Assembly: GCA_964021645.1 (NCBI GenBank) | Contig: CAXIAD010000036.1 | Location: forward strand, 1-28,243 | DNA from: CANLDA01 sp964021645 | Lineage (GTDB): Bacteria; Pseudomonadota; Alphaproteobacteria; Rhodobacterales; Rhodobacteraceae | Length of the DNA: 28,243 nucleotides | Direction: 5' to 3' | Shown: positions 6,878 to 14,989 of the stretch, one piece after another | Layout of the letters: every line of letters starts with the position of its first letter | How positions within the stretch are numbered: position 1 is the stretch's first letter | Notes under the pieces: generated by a model | Databases searched by the model: none | What the model saw: only the letters and a program-made list of their open reading frames with translations | What the model was told of the DNA's origin: nothing | Position numbers and translations under genes: made by a program

Positions 6878-6895
6878 GTCTGGCACCGGTCAGAC
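6878..6895 (+). other. Hairpin between hpaE and hpaD
   Basis: GTCTG-gcaccggt-CAGAC gives a five-pair stem in the 63-base spacer between hpaE and hpaD. It is probably an intercistronic mRNA structure; there is no T-run, so operon transcription should continue. Confidence 0.4.
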
Positions 6896-6929
6896 CACCG
6901 TTATCTTTCCAGCTCAATAGGAGGCACTG

Positions 6930-7913
6930 ATGCCTGTTCCCGCCCCAAATCTATACCCCGATTTCAATACCATCCGGCTCAGCCATGTGTGCCTGAACGT
7001 AAAAGACCTCGCGGCAAGCAGGACGTTCTACACCGACATCATCGGCCTTCAAATCACTGACGAAAGCGACAGCCACATCTATCTGCGCGCCATGGAAGAA
7101 CGCGGCCACCATTGCGTTATCCTGCAAAAATCCGACCAGCCGGGCACCGTTGAGGTGATGGGCTTCAAGACCTTCGACGAACAGGATTTGGACAAGGCCG
7201 AGGCCTATTTCCAAGGCAAGGGCCGCCCGACATCATGGGTGGATCGTCCCTATCAGGGGCGCACCTTGCTCACCTCGGACAACATGGGCATCCCGCTAGA
7301 ATTCTATCACAAAATGGATCGTTTGGCTCCAATCCATCAGCAATACGCCCTCTATCGCGGTGTCAAACCGCTGCGAATTGACCACTTTAATGTCTTTTCC
7401 AGCAATGTGGACGACAGTGTTGCCTTCTATTCCGACTTTGGCTTTCGCGTGACCGAATACACCGAAGACGAAGACACCAAAAAGCTCTGGGCGGCATGGA
7501 TGCACCGCAAGGGTGGCGTGCACGATATGGCCTTTACCAATGGCACAGGTCCACGCATGCACCACGTCGCGTTCTGGGTGCCAACACCGCTTAACATCAT
7601 TGATTTGCTCGATTTGATGTCAACAACAGGCTATGTCGACAACATCGAACGCGGTCCGGGTCGCCATGGTATTTCCAATGCCTTCTTCCTCTATGTCCTT
7701 GACCCAGATGGCCACCGGATCGAGATTTATTGCTCCGATTATCAAACCCTTGACCCGGATCTGGAACCGATCAAATGGGATTTGCTGGACCCGCAGCGTC
7801 AAACCCTTTGGGGCGCGGCTGCACCAGAAAGCTGGTTCAAACACGGCACCACCTTCGCTGGCGTTGAGGTGCGCGATGCTGATCTAAATGCCTCACCAAT
7901 TATCGCCCCCTGA
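6930..7913 (+). CDS. hpaD: 3,4-dihydroxyphenylacetate 2,3-dioxygenase, vicinal-oxygen-chelate type
   Basis: Extradiol dioxygenase that opens the ring of homoprotocatechuate next to the hydroxyl pair. The 327-residue product has two glyoxalase/VOC modules (about 14-130 and 148-270). Metal ligands are visible as His152 (RIDHFNV), His211 or His212 (RMHHVAF) and Glu265 (HRIEIYC), and the acid-base His198 sits in GGVHDMAF. This resembles the Brevibacterium/Arthrobacter enzymes rather than the LigB-type HpaD of E. coli, which has another fold. The metal may be Fe(II) or Mn(II). AGGAGG lies before the ATG. It sits between hpaE and hpaG with spacers of 63 and 133 bases. Confidence 0.92.
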   Translation: MPVPAPNLYPDFNTIRLSHVCLNVKDLAASRTFYTDIIGLQITDESDSHIYLRAMEERGHHCVILQKSDQPGTVEVMGFKTFDEQDLDKAEAYFQGKGRPTSWVDRPYQGRTLLTSDNMGIPLEFYHKMDRLAPIHQQYALYRGVKPLRIDHFNVFSSNVDDSVAFYSDFGFRVTEYTEDEDTKKLWAAWMHRKGGVHDMAFTNGTGPRMHHVAFWVPTPLNIIDLLDLMSTTGYVDNIERGPGRHGISNAFFLYVLDPDGHRIEIYCSDYQTLDPDLEPIKWDLLDPQRQTLWGAAAPESWFKHGTTFAGVEVRDADLNASPIIAP

Positions 7914-7936
7914 TCCGGCGGCCCCGATGCAACCCC

Positions 7937-7952
7937 AAGGGCAACAGCCCTT
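7937..7952 (+). other. Hairpin between hpaD and hpaG
   Basis: AAGGGC-aaca-GCCCTT is a perfect six-pair stem with a tetraloop, 23 bases after the hpaD stop, in the longest spacer of the operon (133 bases). Only TTTG follows, so partial termination or mRNA end protection are both possible. Confidence 0.5.
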
Positions 7953-8046
7953 TGCAACAGGTGGCCTCGGTGATTAATAGACCTAAATACCTGTGCAGGG
8001 GCGGCATCGCGTTCGCCCCCATCGCATAGACCTCAGGAGAAACCAC

Positions 8047-8904
8047 ATGCGCTTTGCAACCTACTCATCCGACGGATCCCGGTTTTATGGGGCGATTACC
8101 GATGCCGGCGCAATTGCGCTTTCACCGCAGTTTCCAGATTGGCCGACCTTGCTTGACGTCGTGCGCGCCGATGGCCTTGCGACGCTCACCGCCGCCGCCA
8201 CCGACCAACCCGTCACGCATACAGATGTCACCTATGAAATGGTGTTGCCCAACGCATCCCGTATTCTCTGCGTCGGCGTGAATTTCCCCGACCGGAATGC
8301 GGAATACAAAGACGGCAGCGACCTGCCCAAACATATGTCGCTCTTTCCCCGTTTCGCCTCCGGCTTTACCGGCCATGGCCGCCCCCTGATCCGCCCCCCT
8401 GAAAACCACACATTGGATTACGAAGGCGAGGTCGCCATTGTCATCGGCAAAACCGGCCGCCGCATCACCGAAGAAAACGCCTATGATCACATCGCAGCCC
8501 TGACAATTTGCAACGAAGGCACGATCCGCGACTGGGTCCGCCATGCGAAATTCAACGTCACCCAAGGCAAAAACTGGGATCACTCCGGCGCGATGGGCCC
8601 ATGGCTTGTCCCCTTTACCGAGGCATCCCAACTCGACGACGCCCGCATCATCACACGCGTCAACGGCGAGGTGCGCCAAGACGATGTCCTATCGCGCATG
8701 ATGTTCCCGATCCGCGCTGAAATCGCCTATATTTCAACCTTCATGACCCTGCAACCGGGCGACATTATCGTCACCGGCACACCCACAGGTGCAGGCGCAC
8801 GATTTGATCCGCCACGCTATCTAAAACCCGGCGATATTGTCGAGGTCGAGGTGAACGGTATCGGCATCTTGCGCAACAGCATCGAGGATGAGGTGATTGC
8901 ATGA
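8047..8904 (+). CDS. hpaG: Fumarylacetoacetate hydrolase-family enzyme, HpaG-like decarboxylase/isomerase
   Basis: Expected to decarboxylate 5-oxopent-3-ene-1,2,5-tricarboxylate and/or isomerise 2-hydroxyhepta-2,4-diene-1,7-dioate. The 285-residue product has a single FAH domain from about residue 73 (ILCVGVNF) to the end; E. coli HpaG has two fused domains. Metal ligands Glu126 and Glu128 lie in LDYEGEVAI. Where many relatives have Asp, this protein has Glu157 in CNEGTIRDW. The ATG at 8047 was preferred over the frame opening at 7993 because CAGGAG precedes it and the family N-terminus starts there. The stop overlaps hpaH by four bases. The fold is certain; the exact reaction is inferred from context. 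Confidence 0.85.
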   Translation: MRFATYSSDGSRFYGAITDAGAIALSPQFPDWPTLLDVVRADGLATLTAAATDQPVTHTDVTYEMVLPNASRILCVGVNFPDRNAEYKDGSDLPKHMSLFPRFASGFTGHGRPLIRPPENHTLDYEGEVAIVIGKTGRRITEENAYDHIAALTICNEGTIRDWVRHAKFNVTQGKNWDHSGAMGPWLVPFTEASQLDDARIITRVNGEVRQDDVLSRMMFPIRAEIAYISTFMTLQPGDIIVTGTPTGAGARFDPPRYLKPGDIVEVEVNGIGILRNSIEDEVIA

Positions 8905-9701
8905 CACCACAGGATCATGCACGTGCCGCTGCTGACTTATTGCAAGCCGAAAAGACCGGAACCCAAATCGGTCTGTTGACCCTGCGCCACCCCGAAATGG
9001 GCATGGATGACGCCTACGCAGTACAGGGCGCCATCTATGACCAGAAACTGACCCAGGGCCAAAAAGTCATCGGTTGGAAAATCGGACTAACGTCCAAGGC
9101 CATGCAATATGCGCTGAACATCGACATCCCAGATAGCGGCATCTTGTTTGATGACATGCTGTTTGAAAACGGGGCGACAGTACCTGCTGGCCGCTTCATT
9201 CAACCGCGTATCGAATGCGAAATTGCCTTTGTAATGAAATCCGCCATCGGGGGCGAAAACGTCAGCCGCGCAGATGTGATCGCGGCCACCGATTTTGTGG
9301 CCCCGTCGATCGAAATCCTGGACACGCGCATTCTACGCGCCGATCCAGAAACCGGCAAAACCCGCAGCGTGTATGACACGATCAGCGATAACGCCGCAAA
9401 CGCGGGCATCGTGTTGGGTGCCGAACGCCACGCGATTGATGCGTTTGATTTGCGCTGGGTTGGTGCCATTTCCAGCCGCAACGGCGAGGTCGAGGAAACC
9501 GGCCTTGGCGCAGGTGTCCTGAATGATCCCGTCGAAAGCGTGGTCTGGCTGGCGCGCCGCATGGCCCAATACGGTCAACAAATCAAAGCCGGACAAGTGA
9601 TCCTGTCAGGCAGCTTTATCCGTCCGGTCGAATGCCCCTCGGGCACCGAAATTCACGCTGATTTTGGGGCCTTCGGGTCGGTCGACATTAACTTTGCCTA
9701 A
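8901..9701 (+). CDS. hpaH: 2-oxohept-3-ene-1,7-dioate hydratase
   Basis: Adds water to 2-oxohept-3-enedioate to give 4-hydroxy-2-oxoheptanedioate, the HpaI substrate. The 266-residue product belongs to the MhpD/HpaH hydratase family, a divalent-metal group related to FAH proteins. Visible family segments are QKVIGWKIGLTSKAMQ (about 53-68), IPDSGILFDDM (about 75-85), RIECEIAFVM (about 97-106) and a C-terminal SGSFIRPVECPSG (about 234-246). The length is normal. The start ATGA overlaps the hpaG stop, so the two are translationally coupled. AAGGAG beside its stop serves as the ribosome binding site of hpaI. Confidence 0.93.
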   Translation: MTPQDHARAAADLLQAEKTGTQIGLLTLRHPEMGMDDAYAVQGAIYDQKLTQGQKVIGWKIGLTSKAMQYALNIDIPDSGILFDDMLFENGATVPAGRFIQPRIECEIAFVMKSAIGGENVSRADVIAATDFVAPSIEILDTRILRADPETGKTRSVYDTISDNAANAGIVLGAERHAIDAFDLRWVGAISSRNGEVEETGLGAGVLNDPVESVVWLARRMAQYGQQIKAGQVILSGSFIRPVECPSGTEIHADFGAFGSVDINFA

Positions 9702-9711
9702 GGAGATCACC

Positions 9712-10497
9712 ATGCCCGCGCCAATCAACACCTTCAAAACCGCCCTCAAGGCAGGCGAGACGCTAATCGGCTGCTGGGTCGGTTTGGCCGATGCCTATGC
9801 CGCCGAAATCATGACCACCGCCGGGTTTGATTGGTTGCTTATCGACGGGGAGCACGCCCCAAATGATTTGCGTTCAATGGTGTCTCAATTGCAGGTGATC
9901 CAACCCTCAAACAGCCATGCCGTCGTGCGCCTGCCTGTGGGCGACACGGTCAAAATGAAACAAATCCTTGATGGCGGCGCACAAACGGTGTTGGTCCCCA
10001 TGATCGAAAGCGCGGACCAAGCCCGTCAAATTGTGCGCGACACCCAATATCCACCCGTGGGCGTGCGCGGGGTTGGCGCGTCCTTGGCGCGGGCGTCACG
10101 ATTTGGCGAAATCTCGGATTACGCCAAAACCGCTGATGATCAAATCTGTCTGCTTTTGCAGGTCGAAAACCGCGCGGGCATGGCCGCCTTGGATGATATC
10201 TTGGCGATTGACGAGGTTGATGGCGTCTTCATTGGCCCCGCTGATCTGGCGGCGGATATGGGACACATCGGCAATGCAAGCCACCCGGATGTCAAAAAAG
10301 CTGTCGAAGACTGCCTGACAAGAATCGTCGCCTCCGGCAAGGCGGCGGGCATTCTAGCAACCGATCTAAATGCGGCCCAAAGGTTCATTGATCTGGGCGC
10401 GACCTTTGTGGCCGTTGGCATTGATGTGACCCTATTTGCCGGCGCGGCGCGCGATTTGGCTGCCAAGGGTGCCGCGTTAAAGCCAACCCCTGTTTGA
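9712..10497 (+). CDS. hpaI: 4-hydroxy-2-oxoheptanedioate aldolase
   Basis: Class II, metal-dependent pyruvate aldolase that splits 4-hydroxy-2-oxoheptanedioate into pyruvate and succinate semialdehyde, the last step of the lower pathway. The 261-residue product shows the family residues: His in IDGEHAPND (about 43-51), Arg in AVVRLPVG (about 70), metal ligand Glu in LLQVENRAG (about 149) and metal ligand Asp in FIGPADLAAD (about 175). AAGGAG ends seven bases before the ATG at 9712; the frame opening at 9664 is inside hpaH and was not used. It is the last operon gene. No succinate semialdehyde dehydrogenase follows, so that step must be supplied elsewhere. Confidence 0.95.
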   Translation: MPAPINTFKTALKAGETLIGCWVGLADAYAAEIMTTAGFDWLLIDGEHAPNDLRSMVSQLQVIQPSNSHAVVRLPVGDTVKMKQILDGGAQTVLVPMIESADQARQIVRDTQYPPVGVRGVGASLARASRFGEISDYAKTADDQICLLLQVENRAGMAALDDILAIDEVDGVFIGPADLAADMGHIGNASHPDVKKAVEDCLTRIVASGKAAGILATDLNAAQRFIDLGATFVAVGIDVTLFAGAARDLAAKGAALKPTPV

Positions 10498-10541
10498 CCC
10501 CATGTCAAATTAGGTCCGTTAACCATGATTCGCGTGAAATC

Positions 10542-10565
10542 CCTCTGAAATGTACATTTCAGAGG
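10542..10565. repeat. Perfect 24-bp palindrome downstream of hpaI
   Basis: The arm CCTCTGAAATGT (10542-10553) is followed at once by its exact reverse complement (10554-10565). As RNA it would form a ten-pair stem with a GUAC tetraloop, 44 bases after the hpaI stop. No T-run follows, so it is not a standard intrinsic terminator. It could be a 3'-end stabiliser, an RNase III site, or a protein-binding DNA palindrome. The rest of 10498-10751 shows no gene that I can support. Confidence 0.85.
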
Positions 10566-10751
10566 CCGAAAGTGGCAATTCGTTAGTTTCGCCAATGCTT
10601 ACCCCTGCGGGCGTTGTGCAAACCAATCGTTATGGGCACTGCATCTTGTGGCCGGCTGTTGCGCAAAACCCGGTTTGTACGTTCCAAAAACCTGCCTTTT
10701 GGGCTGCTTAACGCAACGCCCGCCCGCCATTCACGCCGTTTCTGCGCCCGC

Positions 10752-11042
10752 CTACAGGCTGTCCATTTTTCGTGCTAATTTCGCGTCCAGCGCGCTTAAT
10801 CCATCCACACTATGCGTCGTTAGCGTGACGTTGACGGTGCCATAAACATTGGACCATTCTGGATGATGGTTCCATTTTTCCGCCCAGATTGCGGCGCGGG
10901 TCATCCATCCAAACGCATCAACAAAATTCTTGAATTTGAATGACTTACATAGCGCATCGCGCCCCTCAACCATTTGCCATCCGGTGTTCAGCAACGGCTC
11001 CAGCAGGGGCCCACGGGTTTCTTCGCTTAGCTTCTCGGTCAT
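10752..11042 (-). CDS. phhB: 4a-hydroxytetrahydrobiopterin dehydratase (pterin-4a-carbinolamine dehydratase)
   Basis: Dehydrates the 4a-carbinolamine form of the pterin cofactor, as in recycling for phenylalanine hydroxylase. The 96-residue product has the family length and the signature EKWNHHPEWSNVYGTV (about 54-69) followed by TTHSVDGLSALD. I chose the ATG at 11042 over the frame opening at 11081. It gives the normal N-terminus, overlaps the upstream stop (ATGA), and has GGAGG seven bases before it. It is the last gene of a four-gene minus-strand operon. No phenylalanine hydroxylase gene is in the window, so its role in aromatic amino acid breakdown is inferred; many bacteria carry PCD without the hydroxylase. 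Confidence 0.92.
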   Translation of the reverse strand: MTEKLSEETRGPLLEPLLNTGWQMVEGRDALCKSFKFKNFVDAFGWMTRAAIWAEKWNHHPEWSNVYGTVNVTLTTHSVDGLSALDAKLARKMDSL

Positions 11043-12226
11043 TCTTGTTCCTCCACATGGGTCTTTTTGAACGGACCCCATTCGGTTAACACGTCAATAT
11101 CATTGCTCACGGCGGCGCGCTCTTCGACTAAAAATCGCGCCACGGCATCAGAAAATCCTTTATCTTCAATCCAGTGCAGGGAATGTGTCTCCACCGGAAG
11201 ATACCCGCGCGCCAGTTTATGTTCCCCCTGCGCACCGGCCTCAACCCGCCCCAAACCGTGGCGGATCGCATAATCTATCGACTGATAGTAACATATTTCG
11301 AAATGCAGGCAGTCATGCTCTTCGGTACAGCCCCAATATCGGCCATAAAGCGCGTCGCGCCCGATGAAATTCATCGCCCCCGCCACCGGAATCCCGTCCC
11401 GCTCCGCAAAGATCAACAGGATGTCGTCGCGTAGAAATTCTTGAGCGTTATCAAAGAATTGTCTCGTTAGATATGGCTGCCCCCATTTGCGCGCGCCCGT
11501 GTCTTGATAGAATTCCCAGATGTAATCCCAATGCTCAGCCCGTATCTCATTGCCCGTATAGACCCTGATCTCGCCACCAAACTCCCCCGCCCGCCGCCGC
11601 TCCCGCTTCACATTTTTCCGCTTACGCGCCGACAACGTGTTAAGAAACGATTCGAAATCAGGGTAGTCATCATTAACCCAATGAAATTGCTGTCCAATTC
11701 TGCGCTGCAAACCCATCTGCTCGCCTGCCAAAGCCTCCGCTTCGGTGCAAAAAGTAAAGTGAACTGAGCTAAATCCGTTGTTCGTCGCGACCTGCACCGC
11801 CCCCTGCACCAACCCCGACAGCCCCTCCACCTCATATCCCGGCCGCGTCAGGAACCGCTTTCCAGACACCGGTGTAAATGGCACCGCCCCCTGTAGTTTC
11901 GGGTAGTACTGCCCGCCCGCCTGCGTATAGGCATTGGCCCAACTGTGGTCAAAAACGTACTCACCCTGGCTATGTAATTTGACATAAAACGGCGCGCAGG
12001 CGATTAGGTTTTCTTCAACATAAACAGCAAGATGCCTTGTAATCCAACCACTGCCATCACCCACCGATCCGCTATCCTCAAGAGCGCGCAGAAATCGGTG
12101 TGTGGTGAACGGGTTGTCTGGCTTACCGCCATCAATCGCCTCAGGGCAGGCACAGGCATCCCATGCCTGCGCGCTCACATCCCGGATCGACTTTAGTAGC
12201 TGAATTTCAAGTTTGCGCTCGCTCAC
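11039..12226 (-). CDS. FemAB-like GNAT-fold acyltransferase (COG3146 type)
   Basis: The 395-residue product belongs to the widespread 'peptidogalycan biosynthesis' family with a doubled GNAT/FemAB fold; its substrate is not known to me. Segments seen: HRFLRALEDSGSVG (about 43-56), VYVEENLIACAPFYVK (about 68-83), FDHSWANAY (about 91-99), the basic LSARKRKNVKRERRRA (about 197-212), and GRYWGCTEEHDCLHFEICYY (about 294-313) near the presumed active site. The start is GTG at 12226 with GGGAGGGG just upstream. No signal peptide or membrane helix is present, so it should be cytoplasmic. It overlaps phhB by four bases and follows the phosphodiesterase gene after 48 bases. Confidence 0.8.
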   Translation of the reverse strand: MSERKLEIQLLKSIRDVSAQAWDACACPEAIDGGKPDNPFTTHRFLRALEDSGSVGDGSGWITRHLAVYVEENLIACAPFYVKLHSQGEYVFDHSWANAYTQAGGQYYPKLQGAVPFTPVSGKRFLTRPGYEVEGLSGLVQGAVQVATNNGFSSVHFTFCTEAEALAGEQMGLQRRIGQQFHWVNDDYPDFESFLNTLSARKRKNVKRERRRAGEFGGEIRVYTGNEIRAEHWDYIWEFYQDTGARKWGQPYLTRQFFDNAQEFLRDDILLIFAERDGIPVAGAMNFIGRDALYGRYWGCTEEHDCLHFEICYYQSIDYAIRHGLGRVEAGAQGEHKLARGYLPVETHSLHWIEDKGFSDAVARFLVEERAAVSNDIDVLTEWGPFKKTHVEEQE

Positions 12227-12274
12227 AACACCCCTCCCGGCACATCAATATACTTGGGTCAGGGCCGAGCAGGA

Positions 12275-13042
12275 TCAACCGCCAATCGCAGCCGGATATC
12301 CTTCAAAGGTGATATTATCGACACTCAAACGCGCCTCCGCTTCCTGCCGCACAGAGCGGATCGTCCAACAAAAAACAGCCGCACCTGCCGCCTTAAGGTC
12401 GATAACTCGCTGATTTTGCAAATCAATTACCTCGTGACTGATGAATTCGCACCCAATGCGATCGTAATCCGGGATATCCTTCAGGCGCTCGCGTGTCGCT
12501 TGCGGAACCAAGGGCCAATCTTCTTGCGTAAATCCGCAGGTTGTCAGCCCCCGCGCCACATCAGGTAGTAACTCAGCTAACAAAGCCACCGAATGCGGAT
12601 TGAATGACATCACGGCAACTGGTCCCTGATAGTTGGCCAAAGCCTCCGCAGTCGCGGTTTCTAGCAACCCAATGTTGCGTCCCAATGCACCGTCTTGATC
12701 CTTCAACTCGATCAACAAAGGTGTGCGCCCATTCACAAGATCCAAAACGTCAACAAGCGTAGGAATTCCCTCCGCGCCCCCTGTCAGTTGGATCCTCCCC
12801 AACTCAGCAGCACTGCGCGGCGCAACCGCCCCCACCTCGCCCGTCAACCGGCCAAGATGATAGTCATGAAACACCATTGCCTGCCCGTCACTGGACAGCT
12901 GTAAATCCAGCTCAATACCGAACCCGGCCTCAATCGCCGCAACAAACGCAGCACGACTGTTTTCGGGGCGGCCACTTGCAACATCATGGTATCCACGATG
13001 TGCCAATGGCCGCTCAAAAAACCACGGATGTAGATGGGTCAT
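12275..13042 (-). CDS. Glycerophosphodiester phosphodiesterase family protein
   Basis: Predicted to hydrolyse glycerophosphodiesters to glycerol 3-phosphate and an alcohol. The 255-residue product has the GDPD TIM-barrel motifs: LAHRGYHD with catalytic His (about 13-20), PENSRAAF (about 26-33), ELDLQLSSDG (about 44-53), FHDYHLGRLTG with the second His (about 58-68), and LIELKDQDG (about 114-122). No signal peptide is seen, so it should act in the cytoplasm, as UgpQ does, and not like the periplasmic GlpQ. The ATG overlaps the ridA stop by four bases (ATGA). There is no ugp transport operon next to it. Confidence 0.92.
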   Translation of the reverse strand: MTHLHPWFFERPLAHRGYHDVASGRPENSRAAFVAAIEAGFGIELDLQLSSDGQAMVFHDYHLGRLTGEVGAVAPRSAAELGRIQLTGGAEGIPTLVDVLDLVNGRTPLLIELKDQDGALGRNIGLLETATAEALANYQGPVAVMSFNPHSVALLAELLPDVARGLTTCGFTQEDWPLVPQATRERLKDIPDYDRIGCEFISHEVIDLQNQRVIDLKAAGAAVFCWTIRSVRQEAEARLSVDNITFEGYPAAIGG

Positions 13043-13500
13043 TTGACTTGGAAAATTCCGTCGATTTCCACTGCCACACCAACAGGCAAGGCCGCCGCGG
13101 AAACCGCAGCACGCGCATGACGACCTGTATCCCCCAGCGCCTCTGCCATGAAATCAGATGCCCCATTGATAACAGCCGGTTGATCGGTGAAATCGCCGGT
13201 GGAATTCACAAAACCAGTCAGCTTTACCACGCGCACCAACCTGTCCAGATCGCCGCCACAGGCTGCTTTGACTTGTGCCAAAAGGTTGATTGCACAGGTG
13301 CGCGCCGCAGCAGCACCAGCGGCGACATCCATGTCACTGCCCAATTTCCCTTTGATAAACCCATTTGCGTCAGCCGAAACCTGGCCAGACACATACACAA
13401 GATCCCCCGCCTGCACATAAGGCACGTAGTTTGCCACAGGTGCCGGCGCATCAGGGAGTGTCACACCCATCTCGGCCAATTTCGCTTCAAATCCGCTCAT
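13039..13500 (-). CDS. RidA family protein (YjgF/YER057c/UK114)
   Basis: RidA proteins hydrolyse reactive enamine/imine intermediates that leak from PLP enzymes; this paralogue is the longer 153-residue YjgF-like form. Visible segments are PVANYVPYVQAGDLVYVSGQ (about 21-40), VKLTGFVNSTGDFTDQP (about 91-107) and GRHARAAVSAAALPVGVAVEIDG (about 125-147, with the family arginine in HARAAV and glutamate in VEIDG). AGGAGAC precedes the ATG. It is the first gene of the operon ridA-gdpD-acyltransferase-phhB. The exact substrate class (RidA-1 to RidA-7) cannot be decided by eye. Upstream, 13501-13681 shows no gene. Confidence 0.9.
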   Translation of the reverse strand: MSGFEAKLAEMGVTLPDAPAPVANYVPYVQAGDLVYVSGQVSADANGFIKGKLGSDMDVAAGAAAARTCAINLLAQVKAACGGDLDRLVRVVKLTGFVNSTGDFTDQPAVINGASDFMAEALGDTGRHARAAVSAAALPVGVAVEIDGIFQVK

Positions 13501-13681
13501 GTTTGTCTCCTAGACTTTGCTCAAATGGACGCTAATGCCTTTTGCCATATTCATGAAACAGGAAAATCAAAAAGGCCTGCGTCCGGTTAAGGGTGTGGGC
13601 GTTTTGCATCCAATCAATTGACGCATACCCATGCCAAACGCCTTAGCCCCAGAACCCAGCCCTGAAAAGGCAAAACACACG

Positions 13682-14989
13682 TCAGCTCTCGCGAAAGGCC
13701 CGCGTGAAATAATCTGTCAGCGGTTTCACCAGATAGAAAATCGGGGCCTGATCGGCGGTGCGAATAAACGCCTCCACCGGCATTCCGGGAATTAGCGTGG
13801 CATTGTCCGGCAAACGCGCCTGCTCTCCCTCAGTCAACTCAATTTCCGCGCGATAATAGGCGACATGCGTGCCCTCATCACGAAATGCATCAGCAGAGAT
13901 TTGCGTGACAACCCCAATCAGTTCGGGCGTCTCGCGTTGATCAAAGGCAGAGAACCGCAACGTCACCTCCTGGCCCAAATGTATCTGATCCACATGGATG
14001 GGTTGCACCTGCACAGCGATAACCAAAGGGCGATCTTGTGGCACAAGGTAAAGCACCGGGTCCGCTGCACGCAGCACAGAACGCGGGGTCACCACCTGCA
14101 TGCCGTAAACAATGCCCGACACAGGTGCCGTGATATCCAAACGTGACAATTGTTCCAGTGTGGCGCGCCGGTTTTCGGCCAATTCCAACTCGCGATATTG
14201 CAGATCCCGCAGTTGGGTAATCGCCTCTTCGCGTTGCCCCGTGCCCAGCTTTAGAATTTCGATGTCAATCTCGGTGATACGCCCATAGGCCTGCGCTTTG
14301 TCAGCGCTCAACCCACCGACACGCCCACTCAGGCTGGCCTGTTCACGACGCAATGACAGCACCCGACTTGCCTGCGCTAACCCTTTGTCTAACAGGGTCT
14401 GTTGATTGACCAACTCCTCTGAAATCAGCTCCAGTTGGGTATTCAATGCCGCCTTTTGAGCATCAAGTCCGGCGATCTGATCACTGATCTGAATACGCCG
14501 TTTGCCCAGCTGGTTCACTTCCTGATCCATCGACGCGCGCCGCGCCTCAAACAGGCGGTTCTGTCCCGCAACAATATCCGCCACCTCAGGCTTGGTTTTC
14601 GCAATCTCAATCAGTTCGGGATCAAAACGCACCTCATCGATTTCGTCGCGTTCGGCCACCAATCGCCCGCGCCGGGCAATGATCTCAAATAGCTGCCCCT
14701 CAGTAATAACAAGATTCGATTCCAGCACCGCAGAATCCAACCTGATCAGCACATCACCTTTGGCGACCAGATCACCCTCATCAACCAAAATCTCGGCAAT
14801 AACGCCGCCATCCAAATGCTGCACAATCTGGCGATTACGATCGACCTCCAGTTGGCCGCTGGTGACAATCGCACCCGCCAAATTGCTGAACACAGACCAA
14901 CCGCCGAACCCGCCAACCAGCACAACCAACGTGACCAACCCAGCCACCACAGGGCCACGCACCGATTGATATTTCAACGCCCCCCTCAC
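13682..14989 (-). CDS. HlyD-family periplasmic adaptor of a type I secretion system (PrsE-like)
   Basis: Membrane fusion protein linking the inner-membrane ABC exporter to an outer-membrane TolC-like channel. The 435-residue product has a short cytoplasmic tail and one membrane helix (about 15-40, VVAGLVTLVVLVGGFGGWSV). A biotinyl-lipoyl-like half motif IVQHLDGGVIAEILVDEGD follows (about 50-68). A long coiled-coil region spans about 85-285, and the C-terminal beta-barrel part has AVQVQPIHVDQIHLGQ. The length is normal for HlyD/PrsE. The start is GTG (14989) with GGAGG upstream and a four-base overlap (GTGA) with the ABC gene. No TolC homologue or RTX-type substrate gene is found in the window. 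Confidence 0.93.
   Translation of the reverse strand: MRGALKYQSVRGPVVAGLVTLVVLVGGFGGWSVFSNLAGAIVTSGQLEVDRNRQIVQHLDGGVIAEILVDEGDLVAKGDVLIRLDSAVLESNLVITEGQLFEIIARRGRLVAERDEIDEVRFDPELIEIAKTKPEVADIVAGQNRLFEARRASMDQEVNQLGKRRIQISDQIAGLDAQKAALNTQLELISEELVNQQTLLDKGLAQASRVLSLRREQASLSGRVGGLSADKAQAYGRITEIDIEILKLGTGQREEAITQLRDLQYRELELAENRRATLEQLSRLDITAPVSGIVYGMQVVTPRSVLRAADPVLYLVPQDRPLVIAVQVQPIHVDQIHLGQEVTLRFSAFDQRETPELIGVVTQISADAFRDEGTHVAYYRAEIELTEGEQARLPDNATLIPGMPVEAFIRTADQAPIFYLVKPLTDYFTRAFRES

Noticed and set aside
10684..10702. CCAAAA/TTTTGG hairpin near phhB as a terminator
   Set aside because: The stem is short and A/T-rich with no T-run after it in the phhB direction.
13598..13642. Inverted repeat GGCGTTT/AAACGCC after the HlyD gene as a terminator
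   Set aside because: The loop is over 30 bases and no T-run follows on the minus strand, so support is too weak.
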